Of a DNA stretch of 64,000 nucleotides, positions 51,156 to 63,441 are shown piece by piece. Below the pieces are notes generated by a model that made no database searches, was not told where the DNA came from, and saw only the letters and a program-made list of their open reading frames with translations. Position 1 is the stretch's first letter. Each line of letters begins with the position of its first letter. The stretch is from the NCBI RefSeq assembly GCF_027942865.1, contig NC_134515.1:11647339-11711338 (forward strand), written 5' to 3'. The translations under genes and the position numbers were made by a program. The stretch is from Odontesthes bonariensis. Taxonomy: Eukaryota; Chordata; Actinopteri; Atheriniformes; Atherinopsidae.

Positions 51156-54100
51156 AATAAAAGTCAAAAGTTGCCCGGGGCTGTAGCCATTGGTAGATCG
51201 TGTGAGAGGAGGAGGGAGAGGAAGAGAGAAATCATTAACGAACACCTGTCTGTTTCTGACTCGTAATAAATCAGGGTCTTCTTGTCTGTCTCTTGGAGAA
51301 GATTATGATATGGAGAGTTGAAGAAGAAAGTCGAGATGGTTGATGGAGTGGAATGATTAATGTTAATGTTCATCCCTGCACTGTAGTTGGTACAGTATCT
51401 CCCAGCTGAGAATTATTTCACAACCCAACGTTGAGGAGCACTTTGCGTTCATCAAAGTAAACTGATTTTGGTCTGAAATGTCAAAAAATGCAAAACCACT
51501 CACGCATGAAATACGACCTATTGAGGTACTTTTTCTCCACTCCTGTTTTTAGTATTGTACATCAATACTCTGAAATAGTTCATATAAATACTGTACAGAG
51601 CATTCAGGTAGAAAAAAAAGACTGGCATGCTAAGCATTGCTGAGTGAAAAGATAACAGGAAATCTCTGTAACAACAATACAATCAGCCTTTTAAACAGAA
51701 AAACAAAAGAAACATTGTGTGCTTTTTTTCCCCATCTTACAGTATCAGCCCCTGATAAAAGGAACAACTTTGACCTCAAGTTGGTCACTATTAACACCAC
51801 CGATTTTACACATCAAAGTCAGTTTTCTACCCGCAAGGAACTCTACTGAGCCCATTATATCAGATGTTTGTTATCTTCCAAAGCTTTGGAGGAGCATTGT
51901 CAAGTGTGAGAAAATCAGGGTTATCTGTGCTTGAGGTTAAAGACTACAAATGATTGACAGAGTTTTCAAAATGAAGTGGAATCAGATTTTCACCTCAAGG
52001 ATCCTCCAAAGGAACTCCACAAAACTTGTTATACCCCACGACTTGTTATTAATGTCAATAAACACCTATGACATGAAAAAAAAAAAACATACAAACTGGA
52101 GGCTTGATCTCAGGCCAGCGTGAAATCTAATTGGACCCAACAGGGACTGGCAGCAGTCTGACAGCACTGACAAATACATGCTGTAACTTTAGGTAGCCGT
52201 TAAAATGATAACTTTCTGACACAGACGTGGCTTAAACATTCATTACATATATATCTATGCGTTATCATAACATGGCCTTGATCCAACAGGGAGACATTTG
52301 AACCCATTTGGTGAAATAATCTAAAACAACCCAAGATGTATTATCCATACAGCTGAGTAAACTGAGGTGAGTTTGGTTTACATTACACGTCTGCTTACCA
52401 TTTCATCTGTGCATCAGCATATGCATTTACAAAATGAAAAACAATGATAGTGCAAAGACAGTATTCCACGTGGGGAAAAAGTTCACACATGTTGTCCCAG
52501 ATGCAAAGCAGAGTCTCCTATTCCTCCGATATTCCCTCCCACCTTTCCTTTTCCTGCAGAGGAGTCCTAACTCATGAGTCCAAAGGACACGTCGCTTGCT
52601 TCAGAAGTGGCAGGGCAGTTGGGTTTGGACATTGAATGAGGAAAGAGCAGATAGACAGTAGAGAGTGTTAGTTGTGTCAGGCTGACTACTGTGAGCGGTA
52701 TGGTGGAAGAAAAAGGCTGACACAGACAATCTTTGCTGGAACATGCCAGCGAATTAAAGCTAGCTGCTACAATTCTGTTTTCTTAAACTGCTCAGGAAGA
52801 GACGCTGACAATACAAACAAAAGATTTCAACTAGTGAAGCCAATTAGTTTGAGTCCTTGGAGGATATGCTTCTTTGCGAGAATGAGCCAAGTCCACGTGT
52901 GTTAGGATCAAAACTAGAGTTGGCCTTCGTTCAGCCTCACATAACACGAAGGCTGGAAACAGAAACAAATAACCTGGCTCTGGCCAAAGTTCACAAATAC
53001 ACTAATAAAGCTCATTAATTCTGGTTGAGGCTCAATAGTTGGAAACAAGAGCTACTTCCTAGTTGTCTCACCGTAAAGTTTACTAGAATTTATTATTTTT
53101 GATAATCAACAGCCGGGCAGAGCATCCCATGTTTTTCTTTAAAATTTCTTCCCTCTCTGATTTATTTTATATTTATTCTTTTTACTTTGAACAGAGCAAG
53201 GCTGGCAGCCTCAAATCTTTACTAATAGCTTACAGAGATATATTGTTACTATTACCATACTATGCTATTGCTTTACTCAATCAAACTGTCCAAATTAATA
53301 TTTTTTTGTTATTATAAACTGTAACTGCAGCCACAATATTCATAACAACCAGCTCCAAAAAAAGGGACAGGCAGTTCCAGCGGGAATTTAATACTCTGAG
53401 TGTTTTACGCATTATGTTGACGTGCATGTGCTAAATCATCACCCTTCAATTGATAAAAACAGGTGGTTTCTGTTCCCTACAAATTACAAGTGGAAGTAAT
53501 TACTGTGCTGTATGCTTGCTGTGCTAAATGCTGTTTCTGACTGAGGTCAAGATGTTCTTCTTGAAAATGGCGTTTACTTACTCTACTCTACGTGCTTTCA
53601 TCTGGCAACATTAACGACACATGACACAAGACAACAGCATGGGTCAGAGGACAGGGACACACACACAGGTGAGGATGTATCTGCACACTTTGGGCTGCAT
53701 TCTCCATGAGCTGTGAATGTATAAACTGCTATCTTTGTGAGCATAACATAGTTTCTGACAGAAGTTGTATTTGAACTGCTCTACTGTTTATTGTTCTCGA
53801 TCATTTCCACCAAGTTGAACATCAACTGAGGTGTTGACAGAGACAATAACAAATTAGGCCAACCGTGATCAACACGCATAGTTTGTGCATGTAATCAGCA
53901 TAGATATATTTGGCACAGATCCCACACAAATGACTTTTTATGATCACGTTGTGTGTAGGCTAATGAGTTTCCAACAGCTAGTCAAGCTGCAGGTGCTTTT
54001 CAAATTCTCTGTGGAAGTGTGCAGACTGAGCTTTTAAAAGCATTCAAATTTATTAATTTCATTTCAGGGGATAAAGTGGTTCAGTGACAGGTTTAACACA

Positions 54101-54395
54101 TAACCTGTGAACAGTGCTAGTGCATTGTTTCATGGATCCCCTGTACGCAATAATACAGTGTGATAACAACATACTGCAGCAAATTGTTGTGTTTTTCTTT
54201 GATTTGGTTCAGGTCTCATGATGTTAACATGGGAACACGTTATCTTTCATAGGAAACTGCAAACAGAAAGGCTTTTCTGTGAAGATATATTCACATGCTG
54301 AGGTTTTCAAAGATCTCTTTATTACTTTACTAATATGGTAACTAACATGTAGTTTTGACATGTTTATAAATTAAGGGTGCTTTGAGTTAATTATT

Positions 54396-55112
54396 TACGG
54401 TGGCCGAGAAGGGCAAAACAAAATTACAAACTCTGAAACACTTTTACATTTTGGAAAACAAAATAACATTTCCCAAAACAAATTAACATTTCAGAAAAGA
54501 AATTAACATTTCAGAAAACAAAATTACAAACTCTGAAACACTTTTACATTTTGGAAAACAAAATAACATTTCCCAAAACAAATTAACATTTCAGAAAACA
54601 AATTAACATTTCAGAAAACAAATTTACATTTCGCGAAACACTTTTACAAGTTCCGAAACAAATTAACATTTCACAAAACACTTTTACAAAGTCGACAATA
54701 TTACGGAAAGGGAGGTTCCAAACCTCCAAGCTCCGAGGTTGACCCGGAAGTTATAACGGAAGCCTTCGATTTGAATTCATAGTGATCCAAGATGAACAGC
54801 GATATAGTGTTTCGCGAAATGTAAATTAGTTTCGAAACTTGTAAAAGTGTTTCGCGAAATGTAAATTTGTTTTCTGAAATGTTAATTTGTTTTCTGAAAT
54901 GTTAATTTGTTTTGGGAAATGTTATTTTGTTTTCCAAAATGTAAAAGTGTTTCAGAGTTTGTAATTTTGTTTTCTGAAATGTTACTTTGTTTTCTGAAAT
55001 GTTAATTTGTTTTCTGAAATGTTAATTTGTTTTGGGAAATGTTATTTTGTTTTCCAAAATGTAAAAGTGTTTCAGAGTTTGTAATTTTGTTTTGCCCTTC
55101 TCAGCCACCGTA
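54396..55112. mobile_element. Foldback element with long inverted arms made of 20-bp units
   Basis: The left end is 'TACGGTGGCCGAGAAGGGC'; the right end reverse-complements to 'TACGGTGGCTGAGAAGGGC'. ATTATT flanks both sides (54390-54395, 55113-55118) as a likely target duplication. Each arm is about 290 bp and is a tandem array of 20-bp units, typically 'aattaacatttcagaaaaca' on the left and its complement on the right. The left arm repeats as a 5-unit, 100-bp block (54421-54520 and 54521-54620). The right arm repeats a 6-unit, 120-bp block (54901 onward matches 55021 onward). The centre (about 54691-54803) is unique and contains the small palindrome 'ggaggttccaaacctcc'. There is no open frame, so it depends on proteins from elsewhere. 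This is the architecture of foldback (FB/TU-like) transposons. Confidence 0.85.
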
Positions 55113-55233
55113 ATTATTGAGTCCTCTGCAGTCAAAATTTGCTCTTGCAGAAAACATTCAACTATGTGATTGTCAGATTTTATGCACAAGTGTGTGTTGC
55201 ATGGTATTATGTGGGTGTGTGTGTCCCATGTTC

Positions 55234-58200
55234 TTACTGACCTGGGCTGAAGGTGCCTGGAGTGGCACAGGTGGCCCCTCGGCCTCGACTCACCAGCAGA
55301 GCCTCCTGATTTTCAGCCAGAGCTTGCTTTGCCAGGTATCGCTCCCTCTTGATCTTCAGCTCCAAGGACCCCGGGACATCAGGTACGATCCAGTCAATGG
55401 CTCGCAGTACAAAGAAGACAAAATGCTGGAGGAAAGGAAACATGGAGAAGAAGGTACTCAAGAAGGTTGTCATCAAACTGAAGAAACTATTTTAAAAAAT
55501 GTGAAGTTGAACTTGATTTTAAGCACACAATAGACTGAGTCTCAAATTTGAATTTTATAATACAGCATAATCTACCTCTCTCTGCTCCCATCTAATTCAA
55601 ATAAATGGGAAACCATTTGCATACATTAAAATTAGAACAGATGAATTTAAATAAAAGCACTGATACAACTTCTAGAAATGTATCTTTCAAACACAATAAA
55701 ACGCAATGAAAGTATCCAAATGACCAGTATTGAAATACACAGTAGGCAACATACATAACAGAGAATAAAGGTGAGAGAGAAACATGGTAATAAATAAAAA
55801 GTGTGAATTAAATCAATGAAACAAGGCAAAAGGAAAGTAGATCAAGAGACAAAGCAGCTCCCTTTATACCTCAAATGCAATGATAAAACCAAGTCGGACA
55901 GCAAGAAGTTCCCAGTAGAAGAGAGTGTAGTTTCCATTGTTGTCTCTGAATGCTTTATATCTAAAAATGGATAAAACACAGTTACTGCAGATCATTCTGA
56001 GTAATATTTGGATGCGTGGTTTGCAGGACCAGCATAACATGATCAACCTGAAGAATGTTAAAACATCAGTAACACTACCCTCTGTTGGTCAAGTTGCTGA
56101 TCTGAAGTCAGCAAAATGAAACCTTGATATTCTTGGACATTTTAGGATTTTGCTGAAAAAGATTCGGTGCTGAAATAAAATTTACAGGCAGAATTGTCCA
56201 CATTTGGTTCTTTTACTACTCATTTTGATTTATTTTCTCATAAATCCAACACAGTACAATGACACTGTACAATGACAAAGAAAACATCTCTTCTCTCGGT
56301 CACTTAGATGCTTCAGTAACTTGATTGGAGTATCATTTAATCAACAAAAATACAACCTTACAGACAACCATGGATGTGTCAGTCCACCAACCAGGTCATT
56401 ATGGCACACTGGTCAGACGTAAGCCGCCCCCCCATGAATAAAGAACATGACAGGCTGTTGGGAATCTTTCAAAATGCTCCTCAATAACACACAGTCTATT
56501 GAAAGCTAAATCTTCTGGTTTGATGAACTGAACTATTTGGCTACAACTCCAAACTATGTGTGTGGAGGAGACGAGACACTGAGCATCACATCCCTAATGT
56601 CATCCCTACAGTTACACAGGGTGACGGCAGTGTCATTCTGTGGTTTCAGCAACACGGCCTGGGAGACAAGTAAAGACAGATGGAGAGATGGATGCATGAA
56701 AATATAGAGAAATCCTGTTGGAGAAAGTTTTTCTGTGTGTTCAGGATCTCAGACAGAGGTGAAGAATTACACTCTGAGATTTTGATGCTGAGAGGCCTGA
56801 AAATACTCCCCATCCAGCCTTGTTGAGCTTCAATGTTTCTTCCTATAAAAAGGAGAAACTTCCAGATTCCCAAAATAACTTGACATTACTATGAATGCTA
56901 GGGTGCTTTAGCACATGAGTAAATAAGATATTTGTCTTTTATTCCCTAATAAGTTTGCAAATTACTAAAAGAACGTATCTTACTTTGCTATTGTGAAGAA
57001 CTGTGAGTGGATTTATCAGAAAACAGAATAACTGAAGACATCGTAAAAGCATACAAAAAATACGGAAAACTTTAAAAAAGAAGTGTGAGATCTTTCCATA
57101 TGGACTTTTTTTAAAAGAGGCAGCTTCATTAATGTTACACAAACAGACACCGTACCTGCACATGGGGGGCTCTGTGTAATTTAGTGGAGCGTAGGCCAAG
57201 GTGAAGTTGACATATCCGTGGAGATCATTATCAAACTTGAGCTGGTAGAGCAGGCGAGGTAAAAAATCTGATGTGAAGGCTATTAGGAAAGCCTGAGGAG
57301 AGAAAAAACGATAATGTTTTTGGAAATATTTGTTCTTCTCTGTAGTATCAGTATAAACTCTAATGAAAATAACTAGAGATCCACCCACATTTGCAATAAC
57401 AGACAGATGTGACAAGCCCTCCAGTATGTTGAACCAGACTCCGATGTTTTGCGCACGTTCAGCTACAGGCCGGCGGTACTCGCACGCAAACTTGTGGGCG
57501 TCCAGGCGGATCTCCACCCAGTTGTTGAGGAGTGCAAAGAGCGGAGCGAGGGGGAACGCCGCCACGAAAATGGTAATGAACCCAAACTGCAGCACTGCCC
57601 AACAAAGCAACAAACATAGCAGTATGTATCACTGACATCTGAACTGCTGAAAGTATCCAAAGCAGATACAGATGTGGATAATCACCCATTTCCAGATATT
57701 CTTCAAACAGACCCCCACACTCCACCAGCTGGTAGTCTTCCTCCCAGCGCTGAGGCTCATGGGATGCTTTACCCCCCAGCACACTGGCCAAAGTTCTCTT
57801 CTGACGCCAGGCCTTCACTTTGCTGTCAGAGCAGAGAAAGAAGAACTGCTGTGGAGCTGGTAGAGATTCTGCTGTTTTATTTCAATCTAATTTCATGTGT
57901 ATATTTTTCATATTAGTTCGACACTACACATCTACTAATTTACCTTCTTTCATTCTCATATAAATGTTTCTATCTTTTCATCATACAGAGTCTGACAGAC
58001 TTGGTCGTTCTGACCCATCTAACACGGTTTAGTAAAGTAAGTTCCAATGTAAAGAAGAGAGAACCATCAAATCCAAAGCTGCTTTGAAAAACAACAACAC
58101 AAAAAGCACACTGGTTTATGAGTTGTATAGGTGAAAACATACGGTATAATGAACTCCTGGATGTTGTTGATGAGCTGCTTCCCAACCATTATGATGAAGA

Positions 58201-59318
58201 GTTGTTCAGCTAGTTCAACGAGGCAACCACCAGGACCACACTGTAATATGAAAGCATGGAGATGAGAGTCAAGGAGCATCATTTTTATCATTCTGAGATT
58301 ATTATGCAACAGGAGGGACCCGTCAAAAATTTTCCATGAGGAATTTATATAAAAATATCCAAAGAATAAAAGAAATAACATGACTTACATCTTCATTTCT
58401 CATCCCAAACAAGGTTCCATAGTTGGAAGGGTAACCCACAAACCTAGTCACACAAATAAGAATGATAGTTAGCCCCTCTTTGTTGCGATGTCATCATCAA
58501 TTTGTGATGTGTTTTCTGTGACAAGCTCATGCCTCACCTCCCCTTAAAGAAAGCCACGTAGAAAGGAGATGAGTAAAAGTTGACAAACTGGAAGATGAAG
58601 ACTTTGAAGATGAACGCATTGTCATACTGGGTTTGTGTTCTGTGCATCTCTGCAATGTGAATACAAAGACACAACATAAAAGACATAAAGTGTTGGCAAT
58701 AACTGTACCTGATGCCTTCATTTTCTCGTCCAGATTGCTTTGGCTCAACTCAAACTGATTTTTCATACCAATATTGCCTCATTCACTGAAATTAACTTAG
58801 TGAATTAGATGCAAATATAACTTGAATAAATACATTTCAAAAACAAGACAAAGACTCAATGATCTTGTAAATAAGTGACTTAACTCTCTGACTTTAAAAG
58901 AATCAATGTGACTGTTAAGGAAAACAGTGTTTGTGACCTTGCAAGCTATTTGTAACCACTTTGGAGCCTAAAATCTGCAGTTTGTAGAAGTTAACAGAGT
59001 TTTCTGGAAAGTTTTCTGCATTAATTGACAAGCAAGATTCTTATTACTATGTCCTCAAAGTAGAAGTAGAGTTTTACTGGTTATCATTTGTTGCTGCTGT
59101 CATCATAAGGGCATGACAGCTGGATTTAACAAGCTGTTATGGTTCAATTTAAACTAAAACTGCTATTTACTACCTACTGGTAAGGTAGAAACTGTTTTCC
59201 CTTTAGCTTCTATTCAACCCCTTTGATTTTGTTAAACCTGGAAAATAAACATGTTGAATATGTTAACTTTGGAAGTAGCTAAAAAAGTCAGTCTATTGTA
59301 TTTATTATTATTATTATT

Positions 59319-59349
<31 letters not shown>

Positions 59350-62300
59350 TTGTTTTTAAATTACTAATCAATATATTAAAAAATAATACCAATGAAACAC
59401 AAGTCGGAGTTAAAAGGATCAAGTTGCAGTAAAGCAGAAATGAGGAGAAATGTAAAAAACATGATTTCAGTCTCTGAATCACATGGAAAAGTCCACCTGT
59501 CATAAATCATTGAAACAAGTATAATATAATGTAGCTTTAGTCACTTCAGACCTGATCAAAAATTTGAATGGAAAATGGTTCACACTGAGCACACAAACTC
59601 GAGTCCCCACAGTGAATAAGTTTATAGTCTGTCATTGTCATCTTGAAGTGGTAGTTATCCACTTTAAGCCATGCTTTGAATGAAATGAGTCCATGCTGAG
59701 ACTCAGAAAAGTGAAATAAATGTAACTTGACAGAAGATGTGTATGATTTTGGCTATTTCATATGTATATTTACAGTTATACTTTCAGTACACATTGCATA
59801 AGAAGCAACAGAATACGTCATGTTTCCTGTCACATCCACATGCTTTTCAGCTGCCGTGCTTCAAATCAGTTGTAAATTTGTAAAATTAGCTGCCCTTAAA
59901 ATTCTAGCGCGCCCCTATCTTCACCATTACAAGAATACATGAGCATGAAGCCATGCAGAATGAGCTCAATTTCTCACTCATTGCTTTCCTGAGAAAAAGT
60001 TAAATGTTGCTGCAAAAATGCTCACTTGGCCACCAACACAACACGCCTTCCTCCCGGCACATTGAGAGGCGAGGGGATGATTTACCGTTCGTGTGTGTGA
60101 CAGTGTGTGACTCGCTGTGCTGCACGCAGCTCCACAGTAAAAGAAGACCTTACTATTTTATATAGTAAACAATTTAAAAATTAATGTGTGAATGGGTCAC
60201 CAAATATATATGTGGGGCTGTTAATATACCCGGGCAACCTGTCCAAATAATACCATTGTGTGAGAAACATGAATAAAATAATAATTGGCCAATTCCTTCT
60301 CTTATAGAGGTGCTGAGATGAAATTTAGGGGGAGCTTGAGCAAAACTGAATAGGGTCTAAAATTGCTACAGCCAGACATTGGGACATCTGCTCTTTAAGA
60401 AGTGTAAGCTTTTATTGAGTGGACATCAAGTGAGAGGCTGACAAACTGAGGTTTGAAGTATTACAGAGCATAACTGATTCTTACCCCATTTAGTGAGCTG
60501 CTCAGCTAATGCGGTGTAGACCTGTCCCATCAACAGGATGAGGCCCAGATTTACAATACTGCCGGAGATGTTGGCTATGGTCCCTGCCTGGGGAGGATGG
60601 CACACATGCATGAATGCTAACTGCAGGCAAACATATATGTTTTACTATTTTATATCATTTTCAGAATATTTTATTAAACATAGTATTCAATTGTGCAAGC
60701 AAATCATAAAATATTAAAAACGAAACAAATTAAATATGCACGCTGTTTAGCTCTAATATATATATATATATATATACCTCTGTCCGCAGCACAGGGCTCC
60801 CAGTGTGATACATCATCACACTGATGATACCGCGGCACATGACCACAGTCACCAGGAAGATTATCACCACACACAACTGAGAAGAAAGAAATTGGAACAG
60901 CAAGAAAAGAATGTGGTTAGTTGTATCTATGGAAAAAGCAAAGAAATAACACCGTAACTGAATTGCTGTTTATGACGATGAGAATATGCACGCATTCCCC
61001 GCTACATCTAGCAGTGCAGAGCCTGGAATTGGATTGGATACATTTTAATGTTGTCGAGGGGCAATTTGGATCACAACAAAAGTCAGTACAAAATCATACT
61101 AATTCACCTAAAACATAATATGTGACGTGCATATTCTATCATATCATATTAAAGGAGAAAATGAGGCGCAGCTATTATCATCTACCCCACGTCTCTCAGC
61201 TGTCTGATAAGTCCAGCCTGCTCACTTCCTCTCTGATATCTCAAAATTTGTTATCAAACAGTGTTCTGCTTCTGAAAATGATCTAACAGGAAATCAATTC
61301 TCTGAACCGAAATCCATAATTAGCAGAATACATTTATCTTTCCAAGCCTGTTTTGCAATAAAACAGATGACTGATGGGCAGTGGGTATCAGATAAGAATA
61401 CACTGATCGTAGTGTTTATAGGTGCCCCGGCTGCATTTTTCGATTTTCAACCACCACCACTATTGAAAACTGATCCTCCTTTCTATACTTCCATGAAGAA
61501 TCAATCCCTAATACAACATATAGACCATGGCTCAGATAAGCTGATTATATTTAGCCCTGTGGCTTACCTGTGACCTGGATTTAGAATATGGAAAGGGTTC
61601 AGTTACCTTTGCAGTATTTGTTTAGTAGAGCAGATCACAGGTGTAAACCCACCCTTCTTTTTCTTTTCAGAATGATAAAAGCTCAAAAGAGGTTGAGACC
61701 CTTCACAGGAACCAAATATATAGGATTAAATACCCATTATACAGCTTAGAGATCACTGTCGTTTGCTTGGAAGACAATAATGGATGATAGCCTTTTCTTG
61801 CTAAAAAGATGGAGTCAACTCAGGAAAGACTTTGGTTTACGTTCTCCTTCAACATTGACACCATTGCTCAAAAATCATATCTTGATTCGTCTTTCAGATA
61901 TTGGCACAATAGTGGTTATCACCAATCTGACAATGTATACAACAATGTTATTTTCTGGGATTCTCTCATTCTTTGCATCCTTCTGTTACTGTTGTTGTAG
62001 CACCATTCTGCTCTTTTGGTGTTCATGTATGAATTTATAGTTTTGGGCAAACATTGAAGACAATAGGCACAGAATCGCTTTTAGATTAATTTTCCTGTAA
62101 ATGACGATCTTTAAAATAACATAACATTACAATAACATAGAATAACACTTTGCCTACAATGTATGGTGATGTAAACTGCAAGAAGTGTGACATAGAAAGA
62201 TATATATATAGATAGATTTGAGTTTATGGTGACATCAAATTGGACACAGGAAGGGAACTTTCTGTTGCCCCAGAACTTATATATATGTATATATGTACAC

Positions 62301-63098
62301 CTGCAATTCAGAAACAGCAAATGTGACTCACCATTAATATGATGACCATGGAGCCAGTGAACATACGAGACAACCTGGCCTTTTCCGGAAAGTAAGGCTC
62401 TTTAACCCCGGTCACCGGATTTTCCTCCACACTCGGTGCCATGGCTGCAAACTCTGGCCGAGGACGCTCCTGAGAGGACACAGCGATGACACAGTGAACA
62501 ATCAGTGGGTAGACAGTAAGTTACCAAGAGGTTATGTGGTTAGCTTCTGTGCTGTTTACTGTTGTGTACTCTTGATAGTTGTTAACAGTGTTAATTTTTG
62601 TGTAAAAATGGAAAAAGTTAAAAATTACACAAACTTATTATGTTCCTTTGAAGATTTGAGTTTCTTTAATCATGTCACAGAAAGAACCATACAGCCATGA
62701 GACTGTAAACCAATATGGCTATAATCCTACTGAAGCTACAAGTAATTATGAGACCTCTTCCTCGTGGAAGTCCATGCAATCCCAGTGATGAGCCAGAGTA
62801 GCCATCTTTCGCTTCCAGTACTCCAGAAAGGTTACAGCCCAGAATGACATGAATACACTGAAGAACACTGTACCCGGGTGGTCAAACAGGTAGCCCAGCT
62901 GCAATGCACAGACACAGAACAAACATCAGCTCTCAGTCCATTTGCATTGCAATTCTAAACTGGGTTGTTTATCATTTAAAGTGCTGACTGTTCTTCACCT
63001 TAGCCATGGTGCAGATATCAGACATGTTCCAGGCCTCACACGTTTTACAGAGTGGACACATCAGATAATTTGCTCCACTGTTACAGATTTCCTTCCTG
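55234..63098 (-). CDS. ano7: ano7-like anoctamin (TMEM16 family), 5' part outside the window
   Basis: Thirteen minus-strand exons: 63098-62999, 62898-62755, 62469-62332, 60876-60778, 60587-60485, 58649-58538, 58443-58389, 58240-58143, 57822-57686, 57594-57389, 57292-57156, 55960-55870, 55425-55234. Phases all close; 536 residues are visible. Anoctamins are ten-helix membrane proteins, either calcium-activated lipid scramblases or chloride channels. The fragment begins in the Cys-rich loop after helix 1 ('[10 protein letters not shown]'). It continues with '[15 protein letters not shown]', '[20 protein letters not shown]', '[18 protein letters not shown]', '[17 protein letters not shown]', '[20 protein letters not shown]' and '[20 protein letters not shown]'. 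These match ANO7 most closely, as does '[17 protein letters not shown]' near the C-terminus. Calcium-site acids are all present: N..E in 'NNIQE', E..E in 'EEYLE', and E...D in 'EIRLD'. The first exon start is ambiguous by 3 nt (63098 or 63095). The last exon is uncertain because a 'CTG|gtgagt' donor lies at 55294. Confidence 0.9.
56330..56800 (+). mobile_element. Decayed Tc1-like transposase fragment in an ano7 intron
   Basis: The plus strand carries 'aaccaggtcattatggcac' and 'aaatcttctggtttgatgaa', then 'gtgtgtggaggagacgag', 'gtgacggcagtgtcattctg' and 'gcctgggagacaagtaaa'. These are the nucleotide signatures of a Tc1-like transposase (protein pattern FWFDE, YVWRRR, GGGSIMLWG, GTGRL). It lies between the 57156 and 55960 exons, in the opposite direction to ano7, with stops and gaps. 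It is a different subfamily from the relics at 36 and 38 kb. Confidence 0.75.
59300..59350. repeat. (TTA)n/(AAT)n mirror-like microsatellite
   Basis: Six or so TTA units run directly into nine or so ATA/AAT units, giving a short self-complementary tract in an ano7 intron. Confidence 0.9.
60973..61530 (+). repeat. Direct duplication, copy 1 (intron of ano7)
   Basis: About 558 bp, starting 'tgacgatgagaatatgcacg', nearly identical to the segment starting at 63442. Only about a dozen base differences are visible by eye, e.g. 'cccgctacatc' against 'cccatctacatc'. No transposase, long open frame or obvious terminal inverted repeat. The real right end is unknown because the other copy runs off the window. 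Confidence 0.9.
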
Positions 63099-63441
63099 CT
63101 GACAGACACATAGATGAGTAACAGCTGAGAAAACATGAGTTGCAGGTCTTTATTCCTCCAGTGATTGAAAAACAAATACAGGGGTTTACAATCACACACT
63201 GTACTCTTAGTTATTAAGGGACTACGTGGTTTAAAAATTATTTCTTTTTCCTTCACAAAAACTCAAAATACACTGATACTTATATAAGACATGAACGGTG
63301 CTGAAATCAGTCTCCCAGCTTGCTACCACGAAACAGGGCTACTGCCCTTTCTTTTGTTTGAATCACACACTGAATTACAGAAACACATCAGATCTAAAGA
63401 AACTCTGGGCTGAATGGGAGACATCAATCCTCCTTATTTTT

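Larger units (their letters stand above)
45836..54389. other. Large gene-poor interval between arhgef19 and ano7
   Basis: About 8.5 kb with no exon I can support. It holds a pyrimidine-rich tract (49820-49945), a purine-rich tract (51010-51155) and a tandem 15-bp repeat with two CACGTG sites (50761-50790). It may hold the missing first exon of arhgef19 or a last exon of ano7. Open frames up to 113 codons (such as 49989-50330) show no family motif. Confidence 0.45.

Noticed and set aside
54396..55112. Foldback arms as a CRISPR array or satellite
   Set aside because: There are no unique spacers. Units are contiguous 20-mers in inverted arms with matched ends and flanking duplication, in a vertebrate genome.
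55117..55533. 138-codon plus-strand open frame
   Set aside because: It lies antisense to the last visible ano7 exon, whose minus-strand reading matches the anoctamin family.
61780..62040. 86-codon frame with a hydrophobic, Cys-rich end
   Set aside because: Lies in an ano7 intron, with no splice support and no recognisable family.
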